Positions 1 to 8,148 of a stretch of DNA of 26,663 nt are shown here, in pieces; position 1 is the first letter of the stretch, and each line of letters starts with the position of its first letter. Source of the DNA: a virus; IMG/VR virus record IMGVR_UViG_3300028045_000081, positions 1-26,663 of that record; one strand, written 5' to 3'. The position numbers and the translations under genes were made by a program. The notes below the pieces were generated by a model. That model was not told where the DNA came from. It saw nothing but the letters and a program-made list of their open reading frames with translations, and ran no database searches.

Positions 1-1380
1 CTGAATGTTATTAAATTTGTCAATATAAGAAACTCATATATTAAAATAGAAAATCTACCAACTTCAGTAACAAAATCAAATATATTCTTCTCACTGAATG
101 TGACCACAGCATATTTCTTGGAAGGATCTACTTTCATAGATTCAGAATTATATTTCGATTTTGATTTGGAATGGGATGATAGTTTATCTACAGTTTTATT
201 TAAACCTTTTTATGTTTCTTCTACCGCAACGGGTAATAAGTTTGATTTAAAAGTGAGCCAAACAAGAGGCGCCGGACAAAAAACACAGCAAAAGTCAGTA
301 TCATTTGAAGGTATACGAAAAAGTGATTTGAGATTGGACTTGACATGCACAACAACTGTACCATTAACCAGTTTCTTAGTTGAGGCATACGATTCTAACG
401 CTACTGTTATTATGCCGGCTAGATGTACAGATCTACAACTTAATAGTGATGGTGTCGACTTCACTTTGGTTACTACCGATTACGCTGAAGGAACTTTTAA
501 AACATATGGTGATAGTTCAATTTTCAATAATATGAATGATTCTGTATCCAAATCATACATTCCAGCTGTTATATATGGATTCTATCATATGTTCAACAAT
601 ATGAATTTTGGTACAATCAATTTTAGTGGTGCTGAAAATAATATTTTGATAGGATGTGAAGTAAATAGCACAATCACTGATTCAGGAACAGGAAATGTAT
701 ATTATGAAAATTTCAATTATGGATCTACAAGTGACTTACAAGCATTAGGCGGTGGAGCTTCAGCGTTAAATGATTTATCTGATGTAACTATTACAGGTGT
801 TGCCCAGGGTAATGTTCTTTATAGAAATGCATCTGGTTGGGTTAATCTAGCTCCAGGAACATCTGGGAAAGTTCTTCAAACTAACGGAGCAGCTGCAAAT
901 CCTTCATGGGAAACTGTTAGTGGTGGTGCAGCAGCATTGAACGATCTAACAGATGTAACCATTACAGCAGCCGCACGAGGTCAAATATTATATAGAAATG
1001 CAACTGGATGGGTTAATTTAGCTCCAGGTACAGCAGGAAAAATTCTTCAGACTAATGGTGCTGGGGCAGATCCTACATGGGTTGATGCACCAACTTCAAC
1101 TCTAACAACAGCAGCAAAAACAACCACTTATACACTTACAAATTCGGATGATGTTATATTGGCAGACGCATCTAGTGCTGGTTTTACAATCACTCTTCAT
1201 GCCGCTGCTAGTGCTACTTCAAAAGTATATAGAATAAAGAAGACAGATTCAACATCCAATACAGTAATTATAGATGGTAATTCAAGTGAGACTATTGATG
1301 GTCAACTCACATATACACTGACAGCCGAAGGTGAATCTGTTACAATCGTTACAAATGGTTCAAATTGGTTTATAGTATAA
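1..1380 (+). CDS. Tail fibre protein, 5'-truncated by window edge
   Basis: The reading frame is open back to base 1, so this is the C-terminal 459 codons of a longer gene; the GTG at 100 is only the first start-like codon inside the window and has no convincing ribosome-binding site. The middle holds two copies of a fibre repeat, each containing LNDL(S/T)DVTIT, then LYRNA(S/T)GWVNLAPGT and LQTNGA, encoded at about 760-930 and 935-1085. This repeat style is common in phage tail-fibre shafts. The last 100 residues are Thr/Ser-rich, predicted beta, and end in SNWFIV, like fibre tips in which a C-terminal beta domain follows the shaft. Three paralogous propeller-like proteins follow, which supports an adsorption-apparatus role. 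Which receptor it binds cannot be told. The family call is fairly secure; the exact fibre type is not. Confidence 0.72.
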   Translation: MNVIKFVNIRNSYIKIENLPTSVTKSNIFFSLNVTTAYFLEGSTFIDSELYFDFDLEWDDSLSTVLFKPFYVSSTATGNKFDLKVSQTRGAGQKTQQKSVSFEGIRKSDLRLDLTCTTTVPLTSFLVEAYDSNATVIMPARCTDLQLNSDGVDFTLVTTDYAEGTFKTYGDSSIFNNMNDSVSKSYIPAVIYGFYHMFNNMNFGTINFSGAENNILIGCEVNSTITDSGTGNVYYENFNYGSTSDLQALGGGASALNDLSDVTITGVAQGNVLYRNASGWVNLAPGTSGKVLQTNGAAANPSWETVSGGAAALNDLTDVTITAAARGQILYRNATGWVNLAPGTAGKILQTNGAGADPTWVDAPTSTLTTAAKTTTYTLTNSDDVILADASSAGFTITLHAAASATSKVYRIKKTDSTSNTVIIDGNSSETIDGQLTYTLTAEGESVTIVTNGSNWFIV

Positions 1381-1447
1381 TTCATAACATATTAAATTCA
1401 TTAAAAAATAATCTAAAATATTCCTATAATAATATATTTTAAAAAAT

Positions 1448-1456
1448 AATAAATAA
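1448..1456 (+). promoter_or_regulatory. Late promoter variant (AATAAATAA)
   Basis: AATAAATAA differs by one base from the TATAAATAA found before most virion genes here. It lies 27 nt upstream of the first propeller gene in an A/T-only stretch of the 103-nt intergenic region, so chance occurrence is possible. Confidence 0.35.
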
Positions 1457-1483
1457 TAACATATAATTTTAGAGGAAGATTTT

Positions 1484-2764
1484 ATGGATAATAAACTCTT
1501 AAAACAAATAAACGAGGGAAAATTTGACAATGCTCTTGAAAGAGCATTGGGACAATATAACAACGGTGGTTATTGTGGTGGCGTTGTTAAATCAAAAAAT
1601 ATAGCAATGCATTCGGGAAATGTGGAGGCTTATGATGTGGCTACTATTAATAGTGCCTACGTATTATTTTCATCCATTTGTTTTGATGGAAGATATATAT
1701 ACTACTGTCCACTAGAATTTGCTGTTTCTTCACAGCCATCTTATTTTTTGAGATATGATACAACAGGTTCTTTTACTTCATCGGGATCATGGTCATCAAT
1801 TGAATTGACTAATGGTGGATCAACTCCGACATATTTTGGTTATAGAGGAATTAGTTTCGATGGTCGTTATATATACTTGGTTCAAGATCATTCAACCTTA
1901 AATGGACCTATGCTACGATATGACACACAAGCTACATTTACTCATGCCAATTTGGAGGCGTATACAATCCCTGGAAATGCCGGTTGGTCAACTGCTTGTT
2001 TTGATGGTCAATATGTATACTATTTACCTACAAAAAATATAAGTGGAACATATCACGGAACAATTGTTAGATATGACACTACAGGTAGTTTTACTTCAGC
2101 TGGATCATGGACTTCTTTTGACTTGACAACAATCAATGCGGCATACACAGGTTTTTGGAGTTGTGCTTTAGATGGAAAATATATTTATATGATAGGTAAT
2201 GTAAATGGATCAGGAAGACATGGTAACATGATTAAATATGATACATCATTATCTTTTACTTCAGCTGGATCATATGAAGTCATTGATATTTCAGGTATAA
2301 ATTCAAATTGGAAGGGATTTAACGGTGCCGCCGCTTGTAATGGATCTTTATATCTATGTCCATGGTCTAATGATGCAGGTAGGCACGGTAATCTAGTCAA
2401 GTGTGATTTTTCAAAAGATTTTGAAAGCAATGGTGCGTGGAGTAGCATTAATGTAGCATCATTAGATGCTGGTTATGTAGGATTTAGTGGACTTTCTGGT
2501 ATCGGATCAAATATATATCTAATCCCAAATTCAAATACAACAGTACCTTTTGGAGATGTACTCGAATTAGATACTACAAAATCTTTCGAAACTTCAAATG
2601 TTCAGGAATTTGATTTGGCTGGAATAAGTGTCAATTACAAAGGATATTATGGTTCATGTTTCGATGGACAATGGATGTATTTGTGCCCATATCAAAATGC
2701 CACATCAACACCACACGGAAATATGATCAGAATAAGACTAACACCATACAATAGGAGTATATAA
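1484..2764 (+). CDS. Seven-repeat beta-propeller-like tail protein, copy 1
   Basis: After a 45-residue Gly-rich head (NNGGYCGG), the rest divides into seven units of about 50-58 residues. The typical unit is a (F/I)DLTTIN-like strand, Y-x-G-F/Y, then FDGRYIYxxP, then HGNxxRYDTTxSFTSAGSW. Seven units of four predicted short strands suggest a seven-bladed beta-propeller; this is inference from the repeat count, not a structure. Ribosome-binding site AGAGGAAG precedes the ATG. The stop overlaps the start of copy 2 (TAATG), so the two are translationally coupled. Position after a tail fibre suggests a receptor-binding, fibre-cap or glycan-binding role. Units 5 and 6 have lost the FDGRY core. I do not recognise a named family. 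Confidence 0.7.
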   Translation: MDNKLLKQINEGKFDNALERALGQYNNGGYCGGVVKSKNIAMHSGNVEAYDVATINSAYVLFSSICFDGRYIYYCPLEFAVSSQPSYFLRYDTTGSFTSSGSWSSIELTNGGSTPTYFGYRGISFDGRYIYLVQDHSTLNGPMLRYDTQATFTHANLEAYTIPGNAGWSTACFDGQYVYYLPTKNISGTYHGTIVRYDTTGSFTSAGSWTSFDLTTINAAYTGFWSCALDGKYIYMIGNVNGSGRHGNMIKYDTSLSFTSAGSYEVIDISGINSNWKGFNGAAACNGSLYLCPWSNDAGRHGNLVKCDFSKDFESNGAWSSINVASLDAGYVGFSGLSGIGSNIYLIPNSNTTVPFGDVLELDTTKSFETSNVQEFDLAGISVNYKGYYGSCFDGQWMYLCPYQNATSTPHGNMIRIRLTPYNRSI

Positions 2765-4047
2765 TGACATATTTACCTAATTTAAAAAAATTAAAAAATA
2801 AGACATATCAAGCAGCTGTTTCAAAAGGTAATGGAAATGAGAATTCGGGTGGATTCTCTGGTGGATGTGGACCAAATACTGAAATGTATATGAGAGCGGA
2901 CAACGTTGAATATATGGACTTTTCATCGATTAATATAGCCTATAAAGGTTATTGTGGTATATGTGATACTGGAGATTATATTTTTTATATTCCTCAAGGC
3001 GACAATTACTATTTTCTTAGGTATGATAAGTCACAGGCTTTTACAACATCTGCTGTATCTGTGATAGATATTTCTAATGGTGGATCAACTCCACAATATA
3101 AGGGATTTAGAGGTGCAGTTTTTGACGGTCGATATGTATATTTTGTACCTTATACTGTGGGAGGTGTTTATTATGGAAACATCATTAGATATGACACTAC
3201 AGCAGCATTTACATATGCTAATCTGAGTTTCTTTGACTTAACAACTATCAATGCAAATTATAAAGGATATTATGGTGCTTGTTTTGATGGTCGATATGTA
3301 TATTTCAGCCCATATAGTTACGGTACAGCATCACATGGAAATTTTGTTAGATATGACACTACAGGTAGTTTTACTTCGGCTGGATCTTATACGGTACACG
3401 ATTTGACGACTATTAATGCAAATTATAAAGGATTTATCAATATCACATGTTCTGAATCTGGATATATTTATATGAGTTCTTATTACCATATGGTTGGTGG
3501 TATAAAAGGTATAATACTACGGTACAAATTCGATGAATCATTCACTAGCTCGGGTAGTTATGAATCGATTGATTTGGAAGCTATTAATGTAAATTATAAA
3601 GGGTATTTTGGATTTGTTGAGACAAACGAGTATATTTTCACTATACCATGGAGTAATGGATCATCATCTGGCATTTTTGCTAGATATGACAAAGCGAAAA
3701 ACTTCACTGAAAATAATTCATGGGATTTTTTCGATATGGGAACTATTGATTCAGATTATAAAGGATTCTTATGTGCTGCTGTTTCAGGACGATATATTTA
3801 CTTTGTACCGTATAAAGCGGGAGTATCTGAAGGCGGTGTTGTTGTTAGATATGATACAAAAAAAGATATGGATGACACTACAGCATATGCATCGTTTGAT
3901 TTGGCTACTGTTGATTCAGATTTGGTGGGGTTTTTTGCTTCATTATTTGACGGTCAGCATTTGTATTTGTCTCCATATACATCGTCCGGATCGACTTCAG
4001 GTGTAGCAGGCAGGGTAAAACTTTCACCATACAATAGGGGGATATAA
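2764..4047 (+). CDS. Seven-repeat beta-propeller-like tail protein, copy 2
   Basis: This is the middle of three tandem paralogues of almost equal length (426, 427, 424 aa). It has the same design: Gly-rich head (NSGGFSGG), then seven units of the FDGRYVYFVPY / RYDTT / DLTTINANYKGF type, ending in LSPYNRGI, which matches the end of copy 1 (LTPYNRSI). Units 2 and 3 are the best conserved; units 1, 4 and 5 have diverged at the FDGRY core. ATG overlaps the stop of copy 1 and the stop overlaps the ATG of copy 3, so all three are probably one translationally coupled transcript. Near-identical nucleotide stretches shared between copies, such as the coding for RYDTTGSFTSAGS, point to tandem duplication or later gene conversion. 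A role in adsorption is inferred from context only. Confidence 0.7.
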   Translation: MTYLPNLKKLKNKTYQAAVSKGNGNENSGGFSGGCGPNTEMYMRADNVEYMDFSSINIAYKGYCGICDTGDYIFYIPQGDNYYFLRYDKSQAFTTSAVSVIDISNGGSTPQYKGFRGAVFDGRYVYFVPYTVGGVYYGNIIRYDTTAAFTYANLSFFDLTTINANYKGYYGACFDGRYVYFSPYSYGTASHGNFVRYDTTGSFTSAGSYTVHDLTTINANYKGFINITCSESGYIYMSSYYHMVGGIKGIILRYKFDESFTSSGSYESIDLEAINVNYKGYFGFVETNEYIFTIPWSNGSSSGIFARYDKAKNFTENNSWDFFDMGTIDSDYKGFLCAAVSGRYIYFVPYKAGVSEGGVVVRYDTKKDMDDTTAYASFDLATVDSDLVGFFASLFDGQHLYLSPYTSSGSTSGVAGRVKLSPYNRGI

Positions 4048-5321
4048 TGGGATATAGTAAAAAAGCAAAGGAATTAAATGATAATAAGGTCAAACTATCA
4101 GCTCTAGCAAGTTTGGCAAATACAAGCAATTCTGGAGGGTTCTCTGGTGGTATTTCAGGAGTTAATAATTTAGAAATGCATACAGGAAATGTTGAAAATA
4201 TGGTACTAACATCTATAAATTCCAACTATAAAGTATTTAGTGGATCTTGCTTCGATGGTCGTTATATTTATCTAGTGCCACTGGAAGCCGCTCAACCATA
4301 TTTTATAAGATATGATACAACACAAGCATTCACCACATCCAATATAGATGTTGTTGATCTTACTAATGGTGGATCGAATCCATCACATTCAGGATTTATT
4401 TCCGCTGTTTTTGATGGTCGTTACATATACCTAATTCCTTCATATAATACCGCATATCACGGTATTGTGATGAGATATGATACAACTTTATCATTTTCTA
4501 TAGGTAATTTTACAACATATGATTTATCAACTATTAATGCTAATTACAAGGGTTTTGGTAGCGCAACATTTGATGGGAGATATGTATACCTTCCACCAGA
4601 TAAAAACACAACAGTAGCACATGGATATTTTGCTAGATATGACACTACAAAAACTTTTACTGCATCCGGTTCATGGGATTTTTATGATATAACTAATGTA
4701 GATGTTGATTGTAAAGGTTATTTAAGCTCGTGTATATGTGGTAATTATATATATCTTTCACCATACTATACAGGAGCACCGACAAACAATTATCACGGTC
4801 ATGCAATACGTTATGACATAGCACAATCATTTACATCAAGTAGCTCTTATGATTACATTGATTTGGAATCTAATGATTCTGAATTAAGAGGATTTTTTCA
4901 TTGTTGCACTGACGGAGATAATGTGTACTACATTCCATATTACTCTGAGAGTAAGACAAAAGCAAAAATTCTTAAATATGATACATCCAAAAATTTTAAC
5001 GAATTTGATTCTTTTGAAAATACAAACTTAATGCTTCAATCAACCGATTATTCCAGATTTTATTCAGCATTGATAATAAATAAAAAGCTGTATCTGATTC
5101 CTTATGAAGCACCAACCACCAAAATTGGAAAGATAGTACAATATGACACAACCGAAGATTTTGATTATTCCAATTTTTATGATTTTGATTTAACAACTTT
5201 CAGCGCTAATTATAAAGGTTATTTTGGTGCGTGTTTTGATGATCAGTGGTTATATTTAATTCCTTATTATAATACAGATGGTAAACACGGAAATTTTTTA
5301 AGAATCAAAATAAAAGCCTAA
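4047..5321 (+). CDS. Seven-repeat beta-propeller-like tail protein, copy 3
   Basis: Third tandem copy, with the same Gly-rich head (NSGGFSGG), the EMHTGNVEN lead-in and seven repeat units. Units 4-6 are the most diverged (CICGNYIYLSPYY, CTDGDNVYYIPYY, LIINKKLYLIPYE) while unit 7 keeps the FD-x-W-LYLIPYY...HGNFLRI closing signature seen in copy 1. Unlike copies 1 and 2 it lacks the PYNR(S/G)I tail and ends in IKIKA. Ending at 5321, it is followed by a late-promoter motif, so the three-gene unit appears to close here. Divergence in the central units but conservation at the ends would fit selection on a variable binding face; this is inference. Confidence 0.7.
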   Translation: MGYSKKAKELNDNKVKLSALASLANTSNSGGFSGGISGVNNLEMHTGNVENMVLTSINSNYKVFSGSCFDGRYIYLVPLEAAQPYFIRYDTTQAFTTSNIDVVDLTNGGSNPSHSGFISAVFDGRYIYLIPSYNTAYHGIVMRYDTTLSFSIGNFTTYDLSTINANYKGFGSATFDGRYVYLPPDKNTTVAHGYFARYDTTKTFTASGSWDFYDITNVDVDCKGYLSSCICGNYIYLSPYYTGAPTNNYHGHAIRYDIAQSFTSSSSYDYIDLESNDSELRGFFHCCTDGDNVYYIPYYSESKTKAKILKYDTSKNFNEFDSFENTNLMLQSTDYSRFYSALIINKKLYLIPYEAPTTKIGKIVQYDTTEDFDYSNFYDFDLTTFSANYKGYFGACFDDQWLYLIPYYNTDGKHGNFLRIKIKA

Positions 5322-5333
5322 TACAATCTAATA

Positions 5334-5342
5334 TATAAATAA
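5334..5342 (+). promoter_or_regulatory. T4-type late promoter (TATAAATAA)
   Basis: Exact TATAAATAA 31 nt before the next ATG. It matches the T4 late promoter core TATAAATA and recurs before most virion genes in this window. Confidence 0.6.
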
Positions 5343-5373
5343 TTTCATACAAACAACTTTTTAGAGAATAATC

Positions 5374-5595
5374 ATGCCTAAGAAAACTAGAGCACTTACT
5401 GAAGAAGTTGATATAATGGTTACGGTTAATAATGATGGACGAATAATAGGTTATAATACACCTAATGGGAATGTAGTCCTTCCCGATGAGTTACTTGGAT
5501 TGGATTGGAGAGCCTTTATTTACAATACAAATAATGGAAAATTTAAATTAGATCCTGATTATGTTCCTCCAGTTCTAGAAGATCCAGAATTTTAA
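5374..5595 (+). CDS. Small hypothetical protein, possibly fibre-associated
   Basis: 73 residues, acidic at the C-terminus, with a predicted beta core (DIMVTVNNDGRIIGYNTPNG, then LLGLDWRAFIYNTNNGKFKL) and a Pro-rich end (DPDYVPPVLEDPEF). I do not recognise a family. It has its own late-promoter motif 31 nt upstream and a weak ribosome-binding site (TAGAGA). Lying directly after the fibre/propeller genes, it could be a small structural or fibre-assembly protein, but nothing in the sequence proves this. The overall composition and length suit a real gene rather than a chance frame. Confidence 0.55.
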   Translation: MPKKTRALTEEVDIMVTVNNDGRIIGYNTPNGNVVLPDELLGLDWRAFIYNTNNGKFKLDPDYVPPVLEDPEF

Positions 5596-5599
5596 TATA

Positions 5600-5608
5600 T
5601 ATAAATAA
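5600..5608 (+). promoter_or_regulatory. T4-type late promoter (TATAAATAA)
   Basis: Exact TATAAATAA, 30 nt before the ATG at 5639; same spacing as the preceding gene. Confidence 0.6.
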
Positions 5609-5638
5609 CTATATATTAATTATTATAATCTATAAAAA

Positions 5639-6220
5639 ATGACACAAACAACAGCATTCAAAAATAAAAAGACTCAGTTGAATAAGTTTACTGACGTTAT
5701 CGAGGAATACGGGATCACTGGAGATGTAGCAGGTGTACTTGTTAACAAATTAAACCGAGAAACATTCGAGGAAGTTTCAGGCCAAACAAAATCAAGTCTA
5801 AAGAACATTCTATCTATAGATGAATATACCTATGCTGAGAAATTAGAACTCGAACAAGCTTATACAAACATCATTGAGAGAGTAGGAGACGATTACTTTA
5901 TTCACGGAAACTATACTAATGAGACGGACAAATCATTAATTCAATCAAATCTAAATACAAAACTATTAATACTATATATTCACAAGGGACTAAAAAAATT
6001 CTTTGATAATATTATTTCTAGAAATTATGATAGAGATGTATTATTAAGATTAGTTAATGATAAAATGATTGATGTCACTAACTCTGTTAAAAACTATCTT
6101 ACAGATTTTACTTATTCTATAGACTATGATGATAATTCTAAAGAATTGTATATAAATCTATATGAGCAATATAATAAACAGATAGATAGATTTTATATAA
6201 ATATAACTGAGTTAATTTAA
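5639..6220 (+). CDS. Hypothetical protein, mostly helical
   Basis: 193 residues, mixed charged, predicted mainly alpha-helical, with no cysteines, no signal peptide and no membrane segment. No ribosome-binding site is evident before the ATG (an A/T run precedes it), but the late promoter 30 nt upstream and the good ORF support it. It lies between the fibre block and the sheath gene, a place where neck, completion or accessory virion proteins can occur. I could not match it to T4 gp13, gp14 or another named protein. Its stop is 10 nt from the next ATG, which has a strong GGAG site, so the two genes are probably co-transcribed. Confidence 0.6.
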   Translation: MTQTTAFKNKKTQLNKFTDVIEEYGITGDVAGVLVNKLNRETFEEVSGQTKSSLKNILSIDEYTYAEKLELEQAYTNIIERVGDDYFIHGNYTNETDKSLIQSNLNTKLLILYIHKGLKKFFDNIISRNYDRDVLLRLVNDKMIDVTNSVKNYLTDFTYSIDYDDNSKELYINLYEQYNKQIDRFYINITELI

Positions 6221-6230
6221 GGAGACATAT

Positions 6231-6899
6231 ATGAAAAAGGAGTATATAGCATTATTTACAGCGCTTTTAACATTAGGAACTGGAATCGCCAATCATTTTT
6301 TGAAGAGTGGTAATATAGCATCAGCATTAACCCTGTATTGTGCTACTATCGTTTTCATATCAATATTTTTCCTCGTTAAAACAAGAACATTCAACGGAAG
6401 AAATATAAATCTCTCAAAACACTATTTCTTTGAAAGAATGAATTATTGGATCAAATACAAAATTCCTCATCTAGAAATCGGATCAGATTTAAGAACTAAA
6501 TTTATAAGAGAAAGACTATTAGTTAAATATATGATTGGTAGAGATCTGATACAAAATAAAATGATTGCTTCGAAAGATATGTCAGTTACAGAACAGACAG
6601 ATATATTCGTCGAAATAATAGGCGAATACGAAAAAGAATGGAAAGCAATGCATACCCCGGATATTTTCATCAATAAATTCAATGAATGGCACAAAGAACA
6701 TACTGATAGAGCAATTTCAAGAATAAAAGACGTGTGTACCTCAGGTGTATTAAACGATAACGAGAAAAAAATAAGCTTATTGGATATATATCTTACTACA
6801 TATGATATAACTCTTACCGATTCAGAAAAAACTTTGGTAGAGCTTAACGGTGTATTAGAAAACGAGTTCAAAAAAATGCGTAAAGAAGGAAAATTATAA
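6231..6899 (+). CDS. Hypothetical membrane-anchored protein
   Basis: 222 residues. Two hydrophobic segments occupy roughly residues 6-24 and 29-48, with basic residues before the first and after the second, suggesting an N-in hairpin anchor. The remaining 170 residues are charged and predicted helical and would face the cytoplasm. A strong ribosome-binding site (AAGGAGAC) precedes the ATG and the stop overlaps the next ATG (TAATG). A membrane protein between late structural genes might act in lysis control, superinfection exclusion or assembly at the membrane; none of these is shown. I do not recognise the family. Confidence 0.6.
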   Translation: MKKEYIALFTALLTLGTGIANHFLKSGNIASALTLYCATIVFISIFFLVKTRTFNGRNINLSKHYFFERMNYWIKYKIPHLEIGSDLRTKFIRERLLVKYMIGRDLIQNKMIASKDMSVTEQTDIFVEIIGEYEKEWKAMHTPDIFINKFNEWHKEHTDRAISRIKDVCTSGVLNDNEKKISLLDIYLTTYDITLTDSEKTLVELNGVLENEFKKMRKEGKL

Positions 6900-8122
6900 T
6901 GAAAATATTTTGTTTGATTTGTAATGAGGAGCGTATGAACAATCTTTCTTTGGCCCGACATATTAGAGATAATCATAAATTATCATCAAAAGAATATTAT
7001 GATATATACATTGGAAAAGAAAATAGCGGAATATGTATAGAATGTGGGAAAGAAACTAAATACAGATCACTAAACAAAGGATATAGCGAGTTTTGCTCCA
7101 AAAAATGTTCTAGTAGTTCTAAGCAAACTCAGAGTAAATCGATAGAAACTTGTCAAAATAGATACGGAGTTGAACACTACTCACAAACAGAAGAATCAAC
7201 TATTAGATCTAAAGAAACTTGTCAAAATAGATACGGAGTTGATTCTGTTAGTAAGTTGGAATCAGTAAAAGAAAAGAGGAGGGCAACAAATCAAAAAAAA
7301 TATGGTGTAGATTATTATGTAGAGACAGAAGAATTCAAAGAAAAAATAGAAGAAAGCAAACAAAGAGAAAATATTCGAATACAAGAAATATATGGTGTAG
7401 ATTATTATGTAGAGACAGAAGAATTCAAAGAAAAATCGATAGAAACTTGTCAAAATAGATACGGAGTTGAACACTACTCACAAACTGATGAGTTTAAAGA
7501 AAAAGCAAGGAATCGATCACAAGAAATACATGGAACTGATAGTTATTTTGAAACTGATGAGTTTAAAGAAAAAGCAAGAAAAACTAAATTAGAGAAGTAT
7601 AATGATGAGAATTATACCAATAGCGAAAAGAAGAAGAAAACTAAATTAGAGAAGTATAATGATGAGAATTATAATAATCGAGAAAAATTTATACAAACTT
7701 GTCAAGAAAGATATGATGTTGATAATCCCACACAGAATGCTAAAATACTCGAAAAAGCACAAAAATACTCAAGAACAAATAAAAAATATACTTGTCCATC
7801 CGGAAAAACTATAATTATACAAGGTTATGAGTACTTCGCATTAGATATATTATTTGAAAAATACGAAGAAATAGATATTTTAACGGATAAGTGTGATGTA
7901 CCCAAAATAAATTATATTTTCAATGATAAAAACAAAGTATACTTTCCGGATATTTACATACCTTCTAAAAATTTAATAATCGAAGTGAAATCAGGATACA
8001 CATTTGAAAAAGAACTTGATAAAAACTTAGCTAAACAGGAAGCATGTATATCTGAAGGATATAACTTTAAGTTTTTGATATTTGACGGAAAAGGAAATTT
8101 AATAAATAATAATAGAAAATAA
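6899..8122 (+). CDS. Repeat-rich zinc-finger nuclease, homing-endonuclease-like
   Basis: 407 residues in three parts. Residues 1-75 hold a C2H2-type finger (C5, C8, H21, H26) and a second Cys pair set (CIECG ... FCSKKC). Residues about 80-280 hold nine degenerate units of about 23-37 residues with the core (C)QxxYGVDxYxxTEEFKEK. Residues about 290-405 look like a PD-(D/E)XK nuclease: YFPDIYIP followed by LIIEVKS, with the putative Asp near 349 and the E-x-K near 362-364. Phage proteins of this make-up are often intron-less homing endonucleases or mobile DNA-binding nucleases. It sits just before the sheath gene, an essential gene of the kind such elements flank. Several repeat units are nearly identical in DNA (for example near 7139 and 7437), so recent internal duplication is likely. 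Nuclease activity is inferred. Confidence 0.65.
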   Translation: MKIFCLICNEERMNNLSLARHIRDNHKLSSKEYYDIYIGKENSGICIECGKETKYRSLNKGYSEFCSKKCSSSSKQTQSKSIETCQNRYGVEHYSQTEESTIRSKETCQNRYGVDSVSKLESVKEKRRATNQKKYGVDYYVETEEFKEKIEESKQRENIRIQEIYGVDYYVETEEFKEKSIETCQNRYGVEHYSQTDEFKEKARNRSQEIHGTDSYFETDEFKEKARKTKLEKYNDENYTNSEKKKKTKLEKYNDENYNNREKFIQTCQERYDVDNPTQNAKILEKAQKYSRTNKKYTCPSGKTIIIQGYEYFALDILFEKYEEIDILTDKCDVPKINYIFNDKNKVYFPDIYIPSKNLIIEVKSGYTFEKELDKNLAKQEACISEGYNFKFLIFDGKGNLINNNRK

Positions 8123-8148
8123 TAACAATTGACTAGGAGATAAATAAT

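Noticed and set aside
3608-4006. 132-residue plus-strand frame inside propeller copy 2
   Set aside because: Out-of-frame shadow of a gene with strong repeat evidence; its composition (Leu/Ile/Trp-rich without structure) is typical of such shadows.
8139-8147. GATAAATAA just before the sheath ATG as a late promoter
   Set aside because: It lies between the AGGAG site and the ATG, so a transcript starting below it would lack the ribosome-binding site.
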